From Pseudomonas sp. MYb327 (GTDB lineage: Bacteria > Pseudomonadota > Gammaproteobacteria > Pseudomonadales > Pseudomonadaceae), in assembly GCF_040438925.1 (NCBI RefSeq), contig NZ_CP159258.1, forward strand, positions 5,417,001-5,481,000: DNA of 64,000 nucleotides. The letters run 5' to 3'. This document shows positions 44,075-53,471 of the stretch, piece by piece. The first letter of the stretch is position 1. Every line of letters begins with the position of its first letter. The notes under the pieces were generated by a model that did no database searches, was not told the origin of the DNA, and saw nothing but the letters and a program-made list of their open reading frames with translations. A program made the position numbers and the translations under genes.

Positions 44075-44992
44075 ATGCGTCGACTTGCCCGTCCCAAACC
44101 CCTGATGCTCATCTTTGCGGTGATTGCCTTGATCGTGTTGATCGCGATCGGCCAATACTTGCGTCTGTTCGAGCGAGCCTGGTTCAACCTGCATACACTT
44201 TGGCAGCCGATGAGCACTCAGTCCATTGGCCTGGACCAGTATCAGGTCACCGTGGAGGCTCAAGTTATCGAAGGTCTGGATGACGATGTTTCAGCGCTGA
44301 CCTACGACCCGGTCCGCAAAAGCCTGTTCACCGTCACCAATCAAAATTCCGAGCTGATCGAACTGTCCCTCGACGGCAAGATCTTGCGCCGAATCGCCCT
44401 GGTCGGTTTCGGCGATCCTGAAGCTGTTGAATTCATCAGTGCCGACACCTACGTCATCACGGATGAACGCCAGCAGCGCCTGATCAAGATTCATCTTGAG
44501 CATGACACCACGTTCCTCGATGCGGCGGATGCTGAACAGATGACGCTCGGTGTGCACATGAGTGGCAATAAGGGTTTTGAGGGATTGGCTTACGACTCGG
44601 TGGGCAAGCGCCTGTTCGTCGCCAAGGAGCGCGACCCGATGTTGATCTACGAAGTGCACGGTTTTCCGCATTTCAATCCGGAAAAATCCTACGCGGTCCA
44701 CGTGATCAACAACCCCAAGCGTGATGCCGGGATGTTCGTCCGTGATCTGTCGAGCCTGCAATACGACGAACGTAGCGGCCATTTGATGGCGCTGTCCGAC
44801 GAATCGCGGTTGATCCTGGAGCTGGATGTAGACGGGCGACCGTTGAGTACCATGTCGCTGAACAAGGGGCGGCAAGGATTGCAAAAGACCGTGCCGCAAG
44901 CGGAAGGCATCGCCATGGATGACGATGGAACGATGTACCTGGTGAGCGAGCCGAATCTGTTTTACGTCTTCAAAAAACCATCACAACCCTAA
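44075..44992 (+). CDS. SdiA-regulated-domain protein (copy 2)
   Basis: A 305-residue paralogue of the preceding gene. N-terminal anchor LMLIFAVIALIVLIAIGQYL, then SALTYDPVRKSLFTVTNQNSELIELSLDGKILRRIALVG and the end motif AEGIAMDDDGTMYLVSEPNLFYVF, closely parallel to copy 1. The Met before RRLARPKP was chosen because the membrane segment follows; there is no strong ribosome site. A GTG further upstream (43973) extends the frame but has no paralogous sequence. Confidence 0.85.
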   Translation: MRRLARPKPLMLIFAVIALIVLIAIGQYLRLFERAWFNLHTLWQPMSTQSIGLDQYQVTVEAQVIEGLDDDVSALTYDPVRKSLFTVTNQNSELIELSLDGKILRRIALVGFGDPEAVEFISADTYVITDERQQRLIKIHLEHDTTFLDAADAEQMTLGVHMSGNKGFEGLAYDSVGKRLFVAKERDPMLIYEVHGFPHFNPEKSYAVHVINNPKRDAGMFVRDLSSLQYDERSGHLMALSDESRLILELDVDGRPLSTMSLNKGRQGLQKTVPQAEGIAMDDDGTMYLVSEPNLFYVFKKPSQP

Positions 44993-45005
44993 GTCAGAAA
45001 CATGA

Positions 45006-45100
45006 CCTGTAGGCGCTGGCTTGCCAGCGATGAGGCCATCACATTCAACATCTTCGATGGATGGAACGCCGCTATCGCTGGCAAGCCAGCTCCTACAAGG
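45006..45100. repeat. REP pair
   Basis: Inverted REPs (TAGGCGCTGGCTTGCCAGCG and CGCTGGCAAGCCAGCTCCTA) between convergent gene ends. Confidence 0.9.
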
Positions 45101-45114
45101 GTTACGCGTGTTTC

Positions 45115-45789
45115 TTACTCGGCGCGCAGGGTCTTCACGCCTTCACTGGTCCCCAGCAACAACAAATCCGCCGGACGTGCCGCGAACAAACCATTGGTGA
45201 CCACGCCGACGATCGCATTGATCTGCGTCTCCAGCTCCACCGGGTTGGTGATCTGCAGGTTGAACACGTCGAGGATGATGTTGCCGTTGTCGGTCAGTAC
45301 ACCTTCGCGGTAGACCGGGTCGCCGCCGAGCTTCACCAGTTGGCGAGCCACGTGGCTGCGGGCCATCGGGATCACTTCCACCGGCAGCGGGAATGCACCG
45401 AGGACCGGCACCAGTTTGCTGGCGTCGGCGATGCAGATGAAGGTCTTGGCTACGGCCGCAACAATCTTCTCGCGGGTCAAGGCTGCGCCGCCGCCCTTGA
45501 TCAGGTTCAGGTGCTCGTCACTTTCATCGGCGCCATCGACGTAGAACTCCAGGTCGCTGACGGTATTCAGTTCGTACACCGGAATGCCGTGGCCCTTGAG
45601 ACGCGCGGCGGTGGCTTCGGAGCTGGCGACCGCGCCATCGAACGCACCCTTGTGCTGCGCCAGGGCGTCGATGAAGCAGTTGGCGGTGGAGCCGGTGCCG
45701 ACACCGACGATGCTCTTGTCGTCGAGTTTCGGGAGGATGAAGTCGACGGCGGCCTGAGCCACTGCCTGTTTGAGTTGATCCTGGGTCAT
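45115..45789 (-). CDS. rpiA: Ribose-5-phosphate isomerase A
   Basis: A 224-residue enzyme interconverting ribose-5-P and ribulose-5-P. Motifs: [44 protein letters not shown] (active Asp and Lys) and [18 protein letters not shown]. The Met at [13 protein letters not shown] was chosen with GGAG upstream. It is divergent from ilvA, with about 145 bases between. Confidence 0.97.
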   Translation of the reverse strand: MTQDQLKQAVAQAAVDFILPKLDDKSIVGVGTGSTANCFIDALAQHKGAFDGAVASSEATAARLKGHGIPVYELNTVSDLEFYVDGADESDEHLNLIKGGGAALTREKIVAAVAKTFICIADASKLVPVLGAFPLPVEVIPMARSHVARQLVKLGGDPVYREGVLTDNGNIILDVFNLQITNPVELETQINAIVGVVTNGLFAARPADLLLLGTSEGVKTLRAE

Positions 45790-45934
45790 GCGGGCTCCGA
45801 GGTGCCGAAGAGGGAACGAAAGGCCGGCATTATAGCCCCATGTCGGGCTAAAACCTCTGTAATCGTGTGGTCGTCCGGACAAAAGCCGGGTTAGACTCCG
45901 TGGTCCTGCCCAACTCGCTCAGTGATGTTTTCCG

Positions 45935-47449
45935 ATGCTTGAACAGTACGTCAAAAAGATCCTCACCTCGCGCGTTTATGACGTTGCCGTAGAAACCCCA
46001 TTGCAGACCGCCCGCCAGCTCTCCGAGCGGCTGGGCAACGAGATCTGGCTCAAGCGCGAAGACTTGCAGCCGGTGTTCTCGTTCAAGATTCGCGGCGCTT
46101 ATAACAAGCTCACGCAGCTGAGCGATGAAGAGCGCGCTCGCGGCGTGGTCACCGCGTCGGCGGGCAACCATGCGCAAGGCCTGGCCCTGGCGGCCAAGGT
46201 GTTGGGCGTGAAAGCGACCATCGTCATGCCCAAGACCACGCCGGAAATCAAAGTCGAAGGCGTGCGTTCGCGCGGTGGCAAAGTGGTGCTGCACGGCGAT
46301 TCGTTCCCGGAAGCCCTGGCCTACTCGCTGAAACTGGTCGACGAAAAAGGCTACGTTTACATTCACCCCTATGACGATCCCCACACCATTGCCGGGCAGG
46401 GCACGGTGGCCATGGAGATTCTGCGTCAGCACCCGGGGCGTCTGGACGCGATTTTCGTCCCGGTCGGCGGCGGCGGGCTGATCGCCGGCATCGCGGCGTA
46501 CGTCAAATACCTGCGCCCGGACATCAAGATCATCGGCGTCGAGCCAGACGACTCCAACTGCCTGCAAGTCGCCATGGCCGCGGGTGAGCGCGTGGTGCTG
46601 CCGACCGTGGGCATTTTCGCCGACGGCGTCGCCGTGGCGCAGATCGGTCAGCACACCTTCGACATCTGCAAGGATTATGTCGACGAAGTGATCACGGTCA
46701 GCACCGATGAGATCTGCGCGGCGATCAAGGACATCTACGACGATACCCGTTCGATCACTGAGCCGGCCGGCGCCCTGGGTGTGGCCGGGATCAAGAAGTA
46801 CGTCGAGCAGCGCGGCGTCACTGGCCACACCTTCGTAGCCATCGACTCCGGCGCCAACGTCAATTTCGACCGCCTGCGCCACGTAGCCGAGCGCGCTGAG
46901 CTGGGCGAGGGCCGTGAAGCCATCATCGCCGTGACCATCCCCGAAAAACCGGGCAGCTTCAAGGCGTTCTGCGAAGCCATCGGCAAGCGCCAGATCACCG
47001 AATTCAACTACCGCTACAACACCGGCAGCGAAGCGCACATCTTCGTTGGCGTGCAGACGCACCCGGAAACCGACCCACGCAGTGCATTGATTGCCAGCCT
47101 CGGCGAGCAAGGTTTCCCGGTCGTCGACCTGACCGACAACGAACTGGCCAAGTTGCACATTCGCCACATGGTCGGTGGCCGCGCGGCGCATGTGGTCGAT
47201 GAAGTGATCCTGCGCTTCGAATTCCCGGAACGTCCGGGCGCATTGTTCAACTTCCTCAATAAGCTCGGCGGCCGCTGGAACATCTCGATGTTCCACTACC
47301 GCAACCATGGCGCGGCGGATGGTCGAGTGGTTGCGGGCCTGCAAGTGCCCCGCGATGAACGTCATCTGGTGCCCGCCGCGCTGGAAGAAATCGGTTACCC
47401 GTACTGGGACGAAAGCGACAACCCGGCGTATCAGCTGTTTCTTGGCTGA
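45935..47449 (+). CDS. ilvA: Threonine ammonia-lyase, biosynthetic
   Basis: A 504-residue PLP enzyme, threonine to 2-oxobutyrate for isoleucine synthesis. PLP Lys lies in SFKIRGAYNK; the phosphate loop is PVGGGGLIAGIA. Two C-terminal ACT-like regulatory domains (about 325-400 and 415-500; VTIPEKPGSFKAFCEAIG and FEFPERPGALFNFLNKLGG) bind isoleucine/valine, so this is the feedback-regulated long form. Confidence 0.97.
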   Translation: MLEQYVKKILTSRVYDVAVETPLQTARQLSERLGNEIWLKREDLQPVFSFKIRGAYNKLTQLSDEERARGVVTASAGNHAQGLALAAKVLGVKATIVMPKTTPEIKVEGVRSRGGKVVLHGDSFPEALAYSLKLVDEKGYVYIHPYDDPHTIAGQGTVAMEILRQHPGRLDAIFVPVGGGGLIAGIAAYVKYLRPDIKIIGVEPDDSNCLQVAMAAGERVVLPTVGIFADGVAVAQIGQHTFDICKDYVDEVITVSTDEICAAIKDIYDDTRSITEPAGALGVAGIKKYVEQRGVTGHTFVAIDSGANVNFDRLRHVAERAELGEGREAIIAVTIPEKPGSFKAFCEAIGKRQITEFNYRYNTGSEAHIFVGVQTHPETDPRSALIASLGEQGFPVVDLTDNELAKLHIRHMVGGRAAHVVDEVILRFEFPERPGALFNFLNKLGGRWNISMFHYRNHGAADGRVVAGLQVPRDERHLVPAALEEIGYPYWDESDNPAYQLFLG

Positions 47450-47488
47450 ACGGCTACGCTGGTGAGCAAGGCATAAGGAAATCGAACC

Positions 47489-47914
47489 ATGGAAACGTTA
47501 ACGGCCCTGAAAGCGGCGCATATGGTGGCCACGGTGGTGCTGCTGGTGAGTGCGCTGGGTCTGGGGATCTGGGTTTGGCGGACGCGGCGTAACGGTGATG
47601 CGACGGCGGGAAGCCGCACCCTGCAACGGCCGCGTGTATTCGTCTGGCTATTGATGGGGCTGGCGCTGTTGAGCATGCCGTTTACGGGCTGGGCGATGGT
47701 GCATCTGGTGGGCTGGCCGCTGGGGCAGACCTGGTTGCTGGCGTCGAGCGTGCTGTACGCCGTGGCGGCGTTGGCGTGGTTCTGGTTATTGGTGCGGCTG
47801 AACAAATTGCGCAAGGTGCCGGGTGGGGTGGGGAAATTCAGCTTGGCCTTGGCGGTGTTCAGTTTTGTGTGTTTTGTGGCGATTGCGGGGTTGATGGGGG
47901 CCAAGCCTGTTTAG
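47489..47914 (+). CDS. DUF2269-type membrane protein
   Basis: A 141-residue integral membrane protein with four predicted helices (about 8-27, 48-68, 78-100, 115-136). The start LTALKAAHMVATVVLLVSALGLGIW and the loop GWPLGQTWLLASSVLYAVAAL resemble DUF2269. The His in the first helix may matter. The function is unknown. AAGGAAATC precedes the start; it is 40 bases after ilvA and may be co-transcribed. Confidence 0.83.
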   Translation: METLTALKAAHMVATVVLLVSALGLGIWVWRTRRNGDATAGSRTLQRPRVFVWLLMGLALLSMPFTGWAMVHLVGWPLGQTWLLASSVLYAVAALAWFWLLVRLNKLRKVPGGVGKFSLALAVFSFVCFVAIAGLMGAKPV

Positions 47915-47926
47915 ACCGCAGTGCTT

Positions 47927-48021
47927 CAATCGCTGGCAAGCCAGCTCCTACAGGATCTTCAGTGAATACATAATTTGTGGACGCTCGAAAACCTGTAGGA
48001 GCCGGCTTGCTGGCGATGGCG
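47927..48021. repeat. REP pair
   Basis: Inverted REPs (CGCTGGCAAGCCAGCTCCTA and TAGGAGCCGGCTTGCTGGCG) between convergent gene ends. Confidence 0.9.
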
Positions 48022-48024
48022 TAA

Positions 48025-48681
48025 TCAGTCGCGCAGACTGATCACCGGCCATCCACGCTTATCTGCTTCGGCCCGCAAATTCGGATCCGGATCGACGGCC
48101 ACCGGATTCGCCACCTGCTCCAGCAGCGGCAGATCATTCATCGAGTCGCTATAGAAGTAACTGTCTTCCAGCGAAAACCCGGTTTCTTCCAGCCAACGAT
48201 TCAACCTTGTGACCTTGCCTTCGCGGAAGCACGGCACATCCGTGCTGCGCCCGGTATAGCGGCCGTCCTGCATTTCGCATTCGGTGGCAATCAGCGTTTC
48301 GACGCCCAGGCGCACGGCAATCGGCCCGGTCACGAAGCGGTTGGTGGCGGTGATAATCACCAGTTTGTCGCCGGCGTCGCGATGCTTGGCCAGCAGTTCA
48401 ATCGCTTTCGGCAACATGATCGGCTCGATGCAGTCGCGCATGTAGTCGCTGTGCCACTGGTCCAGCGTGGCCATTTCGGTGCGGCCGAGGACTTCCAGGC
48501 AGAAGTTCAGGTAGGCGGCGTTATCCAGCTTGCCGGCCAGGTAGTCCTGGTAGAACTCGTCGTTGCGTGTCTTATAGGCGACGGCATCGAGGAAGCCGCG
48601 CTCACAAAGGTAATCGCCCCAGGCGTGGTCGCTGTCGCCGCCCAGAAGCGTGTTGTCCAAGTCGAATAAAGCCAGCCGCAT
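48025..48681 (-). CDS. HAD-IB family phosphatase, possibly histidinol-phosphatase
   Basis: A 218-residue SerB-like HAD enzyme. Motif [10 protein letters not shown] (nucleophile Asp7), motif II ITATN, motif III Lys in REGKVTRL, motif [13 protein letters not shown]. The HAD-IB helical cap lies between motifs I and II. The P. aeruginosa gene in this position (PA0335) was reported to provide histidinol-phosphate phosphatase activity, from memory; the substrate here is inferred. It is divergent from rppH. Confidence 0.87.
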   Translation of the reverse strand: MRLALFDLDNTLLGGDSDHAWGDYLCERGFLDAVAYKTRNDEFYQDYLAGKLDNAAYLNFCLEVLGRTEMATLDQWHSDYMRDCIEPIMLPKAIELLAKHRDAGDKLVIITATNRFVTGPIAVRLGVETLIATECEMQDGRYTGRSTDVPCFREGKVTRLNRWLEETGFSLEDSYFYSDSMNDLPLLEQVANPVAVDPDPNLRAEADKRGWPVISLRD

Positions 48682-48694
48682 TGCAGTTACTCGC

Positions 48695-48735
48695 TGAAAA
48701 GTCTGTAGAAAGGCGTCCAGAATACGGACTTTTCA
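48695..48735. promoter_or_regulatory. Inverted repeat in the divergent HAD-rppH promoter region
   Basis: TGAAAAGTC and GACTTTTCA, exact nine-base arms 23 bases apart, starting fourteen bases upstream of the HAD start codon. It could be a regulator site or a leader hairpin. Confidence 0.4.
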
Positions 48736-48824
48736 CAAGAGTGCACATAAGGTAGGCCGGCGCGTTGCTGCCTTCACAACCTTTGTGGAACAATGCGGCG
48801 ACATGCGTTTGCGAGGTTGTTGCC

Positions 48825-49304
48825 GTGATCGACCCCGATGGTTTCCGTCCTAATGTCGGGATCATTCTCACGAATGATGCCGGACAGGTGCTATGGGCTC
48901 GCCGTATCAATCAAGATGCCTGGCAGTTTCCTCAAGGCGGGATCAACCCCCAGGAGACGCCGGAAGACGCCTTGTACCGCGAGTTGAACGAAGAAGTGGG
49001 TCTGGAGCGCGAAGATGTTGAAATTCTCGCCTGCACCCGGGGCTGGTTGCGCTATCGTTTGCCGCAACGTCTGGTCAGGACGCATAGCCAACCGCTGTGT
49101 ATCGGCCAGAAACAGAAATGGTTTCTCCTGCGCCTGATCTCCAACGAGCAGCGGGTGCGGATGGATTTGACCGGTAAACCGGAATTCGATGGCTGGCGCT
49201 GGGTCAGCTATTGGTATCCGTTGGGCCAGGTGGTGACATTCAAGCGCGAGGTGTATCGACGCGCTCTCAAAGAGCTTGCCCCGCGCCTTTTAGCGCGCGA
49301 CTGA
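48825..49304 (+). CDS. rppH: RNA pyrophosphohydrolase
   Basis: A 159-residue Nudix enzyme that removes pyrophosphate from mRNA 5' ends to start decay. The Nudix box is [26 protein letters not shown] start was chosen because family proteins begin [14 protein letters not shown]; a longer ATG frame upstream lacks homology. It is 22 bases before ptsP, the conserved rppH-ptsP pair. Confidence 0.95.
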   Translation: MIDPDGFRPNVGIILTNDAGQVLWARRINQDAWQFPQGGINPQETPEDALYRELNEEVGLEREDVEILACTRGWLRYRLPQRLVRTHSQPLCIGQKQKWFLLRLISNEQRVRMDLTGKPEFDGWRWVSYWYPLGQVVTFKREVYRRALKELAPRLLARD

Positions 49305-49326
49305 CGACGGAGTTCGACCCCGAGCC

Positions 49327-51606
49327 ATGCTCAATACGCTGCGCAAGATCGTCCAGGAAGTTAACTCCGCCAAGGATCTCAAGGCGGCGTTGGGGATTAT
49401 TGTGTTGCGCGTCAAAGAGGCCATGGGCAGCCAGGTCTGCTCGGTCTACCTGCTTGATCCCGAGACCAACCGTTTCGTGCTGATGGCCACCGAGGGCTTG
49501 AACAAGCGCTCGATCGGCAAGGTCAGCATGGCCCCCAATGAAGGTCTGGTCGGCCTGGTCGGCACGCGTGAAGAACCCCTGAACCTCGAAAACGCGGCGG
49601 ATCACCCGCGCTACCGCTACTTCGCCGAGACCGGTGAAGAGCGCTACGCCTCGTTCCTCGGGGCGCCGATCATTCACCACCGTCGCGTCGTCGGCGTGTT
49701 GGTCATTCAGCAAAAAGAACGTCGCCAGTTTGATGAAGGTGAAGAAGCCTTCCTCGTGACCATGAGCGCGCAGCTCGCCGGCGTTATCGCCCACGCCGAA
49801 GCCACCGGTTCGATCCGTGGCCTGGGACGTCAGGGCAAAGGCATACAGGAAGCCAAGTTTGTCGGTGTGCCGGGCTCGCCGGGTGCAGCGGTCGGTACCG
49901 CGGTGGTCATGCTGCCACCGGCCGATCTGGACGTGGTGCCGGACAAGACCATCACCGACATTGATGCCGAACTCGGGCTGTTCAAGACCGCCATCGAGGG
50001 CGTGCGCGCCGACATGCGCGCATTGTCCACCAAGCTTGCCTCGCAACTGCGCCCCGAAGAGCGCGCCTTGTTCGACGTCTACCTGATGATGCTCGACGAC
50101 GCCGCGCTGGGCAGCGAAGTGACCACCGTGATCAAGACCGGGCAGTGGGCCCAGGGCGCATTGCGTCAGGTGGTCACTGATCACGTCAACCGTTTCGAAT
50201 TGATGGACGACGCCTACCTGCGGGAGCGCGCTTCGGACGTCAAGGACCTCGGCCGCCGTTTGCTCGCCTATTTGCAGGAAGAACGCCAACAAACCCTGGT
50301 CTATCCCGACAACACCATTCTGATCAGCGAAGAACTGACGCCGGCGATGCTCGGCGAGGTGCCGGAAGGCAAGCTGGTCGGTCTGGTTTCGGTACTGGGC
50401 TCGGGCAACTCCCACGTGGCGATCCTGGCGCGTGCCATGGGCATCCCGACGGTGATGGGCCTGGTCGACCTGCCGTATTCCAAGGTCGACGGCATCCAGA
50501 TGATCGTCGACGGCTACCACGGCGAGGTCTACACCAACCCGAGTGAGGTCCTGCGCAAGCAGTTCGCCGAGGTCGTCGAAGAAGAGAAACAACTGGCCCT
50601 TGGGCTCGATGCGCTGCGCGATCTGCCGTGCATCACGGTCGATGGCCATCGCATGCCGCTGTGGGTCAACACCGGTCTGCTGGCGGACGTGGCGCGGGCA
50701 CAGAAACGTGGTGCCGAAGGCGTCGGTCTGTACCGCACCGAAGTGCCGTTCATGATCAACCAGCGCTTTCCGAGTGAAAAGGAACAACTGGCGATCTACC
50801 GCGAGCAACTGGCCGCGTTCCACCCGCAACCCGTGACCATGCGCACCCTGGACATCGGCGGCGACAAGTCACTGTCGTACTTTCCGATCAAGGAAGACAA
50901 CCCGTTCCTCGGCTGGCGCGGCATTCGCGTTACCCTCGATCACCCGGAAATCTTCCTGGTGCAGACCCGCGCCATGCTCAAGGCCAGCGAAGGCTTGAAC
51001 AACCTGCGCATTCTGCTGCCGATGATCTCCGGCACCCATGAACTGGAAGAAGCGCTGCACCTGATCCATCGTGCCTGGGGCGAAGTACGCGACGAAGGCT
51101 GCGACGTACCGATGCCACCGATTGGCGTGATGATCGAGATTCCGGCGGCGGTTTATCAAACCAAGGAACTGGCGCGGCAGGTGGACTTCCTCTCGGTCGG
51201 TTCCAATGACCTGACTCAGTATCTGCTGGCCGTGGATCGGAACAACCCACGGGTCGCCGACCTCTATGACTACCTGCACCCGGCGGTGCTGCAAGCGCTG
51301 CAAAATGTGGTGCGCGATGCCCATGCCGAAGGCAAACCAGTGAGCATCTGCGGCGAAATGGCCGGTGACCCGGCGGCGGCGGTGTTGTTGATGGCGATGG
51401 GCTTCGACAGCCTGTCGATGAACGCCACCAACTTGCCGAAAGTGAAGTGGATGCTGCGCCAGATCAACCTGAGCAAGGCCAAGGAATTGCTGGCCGAGCT
51501 GATGACCATCGACAACCCGCAAGTGATTCACAGCTCGCTGCAATTGGCGCTGAAAAATCTTGGGTTGTCGCGGATGATCAATCCGGCGGCGATCAAGCCT
51601 CTCTAA
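49327..51606 (+). CDS. ptsP: Phosphoenolpyruvate-protein phosphotransferase of the nitrogen PTS
   Basis: A 759-residue EI-Ntr. The N-terminal GAF domain (about 1-160) is the sensor that distinguishes PtsP from sugar EI. The phosphorylated His is His363 in GSGNSHVAILARAMG. The PEP-binding barrel contains GAEGVGLYRTEVPFM, RTLDIGGDKSLSYF and the Cys loop VSICGEMAGDP. It phosphorylates NPr (PtsO), then PtsN, linking nitrogen status to K+ uptake and other traits. It is cotranscribed with rppH. Confidence 0.97.
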   Translation: MLNTLRKIVQEVNSAKDLKAALGIIVLRVKEAMGSQVCSVYLLDPETNRFVLMATEGLNKRSIGKVSMAPNEGLVGLVGTREEPLNLENAADHPRYRYFAETGEERYASFLGAPIIHHRRVVGVLVIQQKERRQFDEGEEAFLVTMSAQLAGVIAHAEATGSIRGLGRQGKGIQEAKFVGVPGSPGAAVGTAVVMLPPADLDVVPDKTITDIDAELGLFKTAIEGVRADMRALSTKLASQLRPEERALFDVYLMMLDDAALGSEVTTVIKTGQWAQGALRQVVTDHVNRFELMDDAYLRERASDVKDLGRRLLAYLQEERQQTLVYPDNTILISEELTPAMLGEVPEGKLVGLVSVLGSGNSHVAILARAMGIPTVMGLVDLPYSKVDGIQMIVDGYHGEVYTNPSEVLRKQFAEVVEEEKQLALGLDALRDLPCITVDGHRMPLWVNTGLLADVARAQKRGAEGVGLYRTEVPFMINQRFPSEKEQLAIYREQLAAFHPQPVTMRTLDIGGDKSLSYFPIKEDNPFLGWRGIRVTLDHPEIFLVQTRAMLKASEGLNNLRILLPMISGTHELEEALHLIHRAWGEVRDEGCDVPMPPIGVMIEIPAAVYQTKELARQVDFLSVGSNDLTQYLLAVDRNNPRVADLYDYLHPAVLQALQNVVRDAHAEGKPVSICGEMAGDPAAAVLLMAMGFDSLSMNATNLPKVKWMLRQINLSKAKELLAELMTIDNPQVIHSSLQLALKNLGLSRMINPAAIKPL

Positions 51607-51616
51607 AACGCTGAAG

Positions 51617-51713
51617 GCCCCATCGCTGGCAAGAAAGCTCCTACAGAATTGATGCGTTCACGTATTTTGCGAGCGCCACGAAACCTGTAGGCGCCGGCTT
51701 GCCAGCGATGGCG
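51617..51713. repeat. REP pair
   Basis: A partly decayed unit (CGCTGGCAAGAAAGCTCCTA) and an intact one (TAGGCGCCGGCTTGCCAGCG) between convergent gene ends. Confidence 0.82.
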
Positions 51714-51733
51714 TCCTCAAACGCGCCGAACAT

Positions 51734-52480
51734 CTAAACCCTGACCTCAACTTCCCCAAGATGCCCGCCATACGGCCCGAAACTCCGTTCGAGCAAATGT
51801 CGCGAGCCATCCGCCTGCACGATCAACGCCGTACTCGCGCGAGTCCCGTAGCTCTGGCTGGCAATAAACACACTCGACAGCAACGTTTCGGTCGCCAGCC
51901 CCACGCCGGTGTCCGGCAATTCGGCGAACGGTGCGGTCTGTGGATCGTTCAGCAAGGCCAATAGCGCCTGAGGTTGCGGATCGTCCAGCACCTCGCTCAA
52001 CGCGGCCCGTGCCTTTAGCAGTTTCGGCCACGGCGTATCCAGGCCGGCGTTCGACAGCCCGTAAACCCCTGGCGGCAACATCACCGCTTCCGATTCCCGC
52101 GCGTTGAAATGCCACAGCTCGTTGTTGTTGCCGATCAGCAGGTTGAATCCGCCATATTCGGGCGAACGGGCGACAACGTCGTCTAAATAGTCGTCAATTG
52201 GCATGTCTTTGCTGAGAAAGCCCGCCACCAACTCACCGCGAGACCGACGCCCGGGCGGCTGATGCGGATCGCGGATATTGGTCAGCGCGGCGAAGCGGCC
52301 GTTGGCGCCAACACCGAGCCAGGTACCGCCGGCCTCGAGGTCGCGGCCGGCGTAGACCTGCGGCGCTTCGGACCATTGCGCCAGCGGCAGGCTGGGCCGG
52401 GCATAGAATTCGTCGCGGTTGGCCGCGACGATCAGCGGTTGGGCGTGACCCGGTCGCCAGGCAAAAACAATCAGGCACAT
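51734..52480 (-). CDS. NRDE/TANGO2 family protein
   Basis: A 248-residue protein with the family start MCLIVFAW, where Cys2 would be the Ntn-type N-terminal residue after Met removal, and AANRDEFYARPS (the NRDE motif). GGTWLGVGANGRFAALTNIRDP and NLLIGNNNELWHFNARE fit the fold. The biochemical role is not established; TANGO2 relatives are linked to lipid or heme handling. It is divergent from the TauE-type gene. Confidence 0.9.
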   Translation of the reverse strand: MCLIVFAWRPGHAQPLIVAANRDEFYARPSLPLAQWSEAPQVYAGRDLEAGGTWLGVGANGRFAALTNIRDPHQPPGRRSRGELVAGFLSKDMPIDDYLDDVVARSPEYGGFNLLIGNNNELWHFNARESEAVMLPPGVYGLSNAGLDTPWPKLLKARAALSEVLDDPQPQALLALLNDPQTAPFAELPDTGVGLATETLLSSVFIASQSYGTRASTALIVQADGSRHLLERSFGPYGGHLGEVEVRV

Positions 52481-52612
52481 AAGGCAGTCCTTCGGTGTTT
52501 TTTGCCCACTCTACGCAGTCATCGTGCGGGTATCCATCGCCATCCAGTGGAGCGCAAGGCCATGCATCCGTTACCATGCCGCTCCGGTTTTGGGGTTGGG
52601 TGGGGAAACAGC

Positions 52613-53395
52613 ATGGAATTTCTGCTCTATCTGGCGCTTGGCGCTTGTGCCGGGGTGCTGGCCGGCCTGTTTGGCGTGGGCGGCGGGATCATTATTGTCC
52701 CGGTGCTGGTGTTCAGTTTTACCCTTCAGGGTTTCGATGCGTCGATCCTGACCCACCTGGCCGTCGGCACGTCCCTGGCCACGATCATCTTCACTTCGGT
52801 CAACGCTGTGCGCGAGCATCACCGACGTGGCGCCGTGCGCTGGCCGATCTTCGTCTGGATGACCGTTGGCATTCTGATGGGGGCCGGTTTCGGCGCACTG
52901 ACTGCAGAAGCGATCTCCGGGCCGAACCTGCAGAAGATCATCGGCGTGTTCGCCCTGGTCATCGCCGCGCAACTGGCGCTGGACGTCAAGCCCAAGGCCA
53001 GCCGGACGGTGCCGGGTAAAGTCGGTCTGACCCTGGCCGGCAGTGTGATTGGCTGGGCCTCGGCGATTTTCGGGATTGGCGGCGGTTCGTTGACCGTGCC
53101 GTTCCTGACCTGGCGTAGCGTGCCGATGCAGCAAGCGGTGGCGACATCATCGGCTTGCGGCCTGCCGATCGCTTTGGCAAGTGCATTAAGTTTCATGATT
53201 CTGGGCTGGCACGATCCGTTGTTGCCGGCCCATAGTCTCGGTTTTATCTATTTGCCGGCGCTGCTGGGCATTGCCCTGACCAGCATGGTCTTCGCCCGCC
53301 TCGGTGCGCGACTGGCCCACAGGCTGTCGCCGAAGTTGCTGAAAAGACTGTTTGCCGCTTTGCTGTTCTGCGTCGGCCTGAGTTTTCTGCTCTGA
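52613..53395 (+). CDS. TauE/SafE family sulfite/anion exporter
   Basis: A 260-residue membrane protein with about eight helices in two repeats. Family motifs: GLFGVGGGIIIVPVLV in the first half and IFGIGGGSLTVPFLT in the second. Members export sulfite or small organosulfur anions. The Met was chosen at EFLLYLALGACAGVLAGLFG; the long upstream frame lies opposite the NRDE gene. The substrate is not deducible, though sulfite release by SsuD is a plausible source. Confidence 0.92.
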   Translation: MEFLLYLALGACAGVLAGLFGVGGGIIIVPVLVFSFTLQGFDASILTHLAVGTSLATIIFTSVNAVREHHRRGAVRWPIFVWMTVGILMGAGFGALTAEAISGPNLQKIIGVFALVIAAQLALDVKPKASRTVPGKVGLTLAGSVIGWASAIFGIGGGSLTVPFLTWRSVPMQQAVATSSACGLPIALASALSFMILGWHDPLLPAHSLGFIYLPALLGIALTSMVFARLGARLAHRLSPKLLKRLFAALLFCVGLSFLL

Positions 53396-53471
53396 CGTAT
53401 AGCGCAATCCTGGCTTAATCCTGAGGTGGCAGCGTCGCCCGGGAATTGATTTGAACTCATGAGGAGTCGCA

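Noticed and set aside
45848..47365. 505-codon open frame antisense to ilvA
   Set aside because: High third-position GC of ilvA removes stop codons on the other strand; translation is low-complexity and shows no family features.
49267..50829. 520-codon open frame antisense to ptsP
   Set aside because: Shadow of a well-supported gene; no plausible start or homology.
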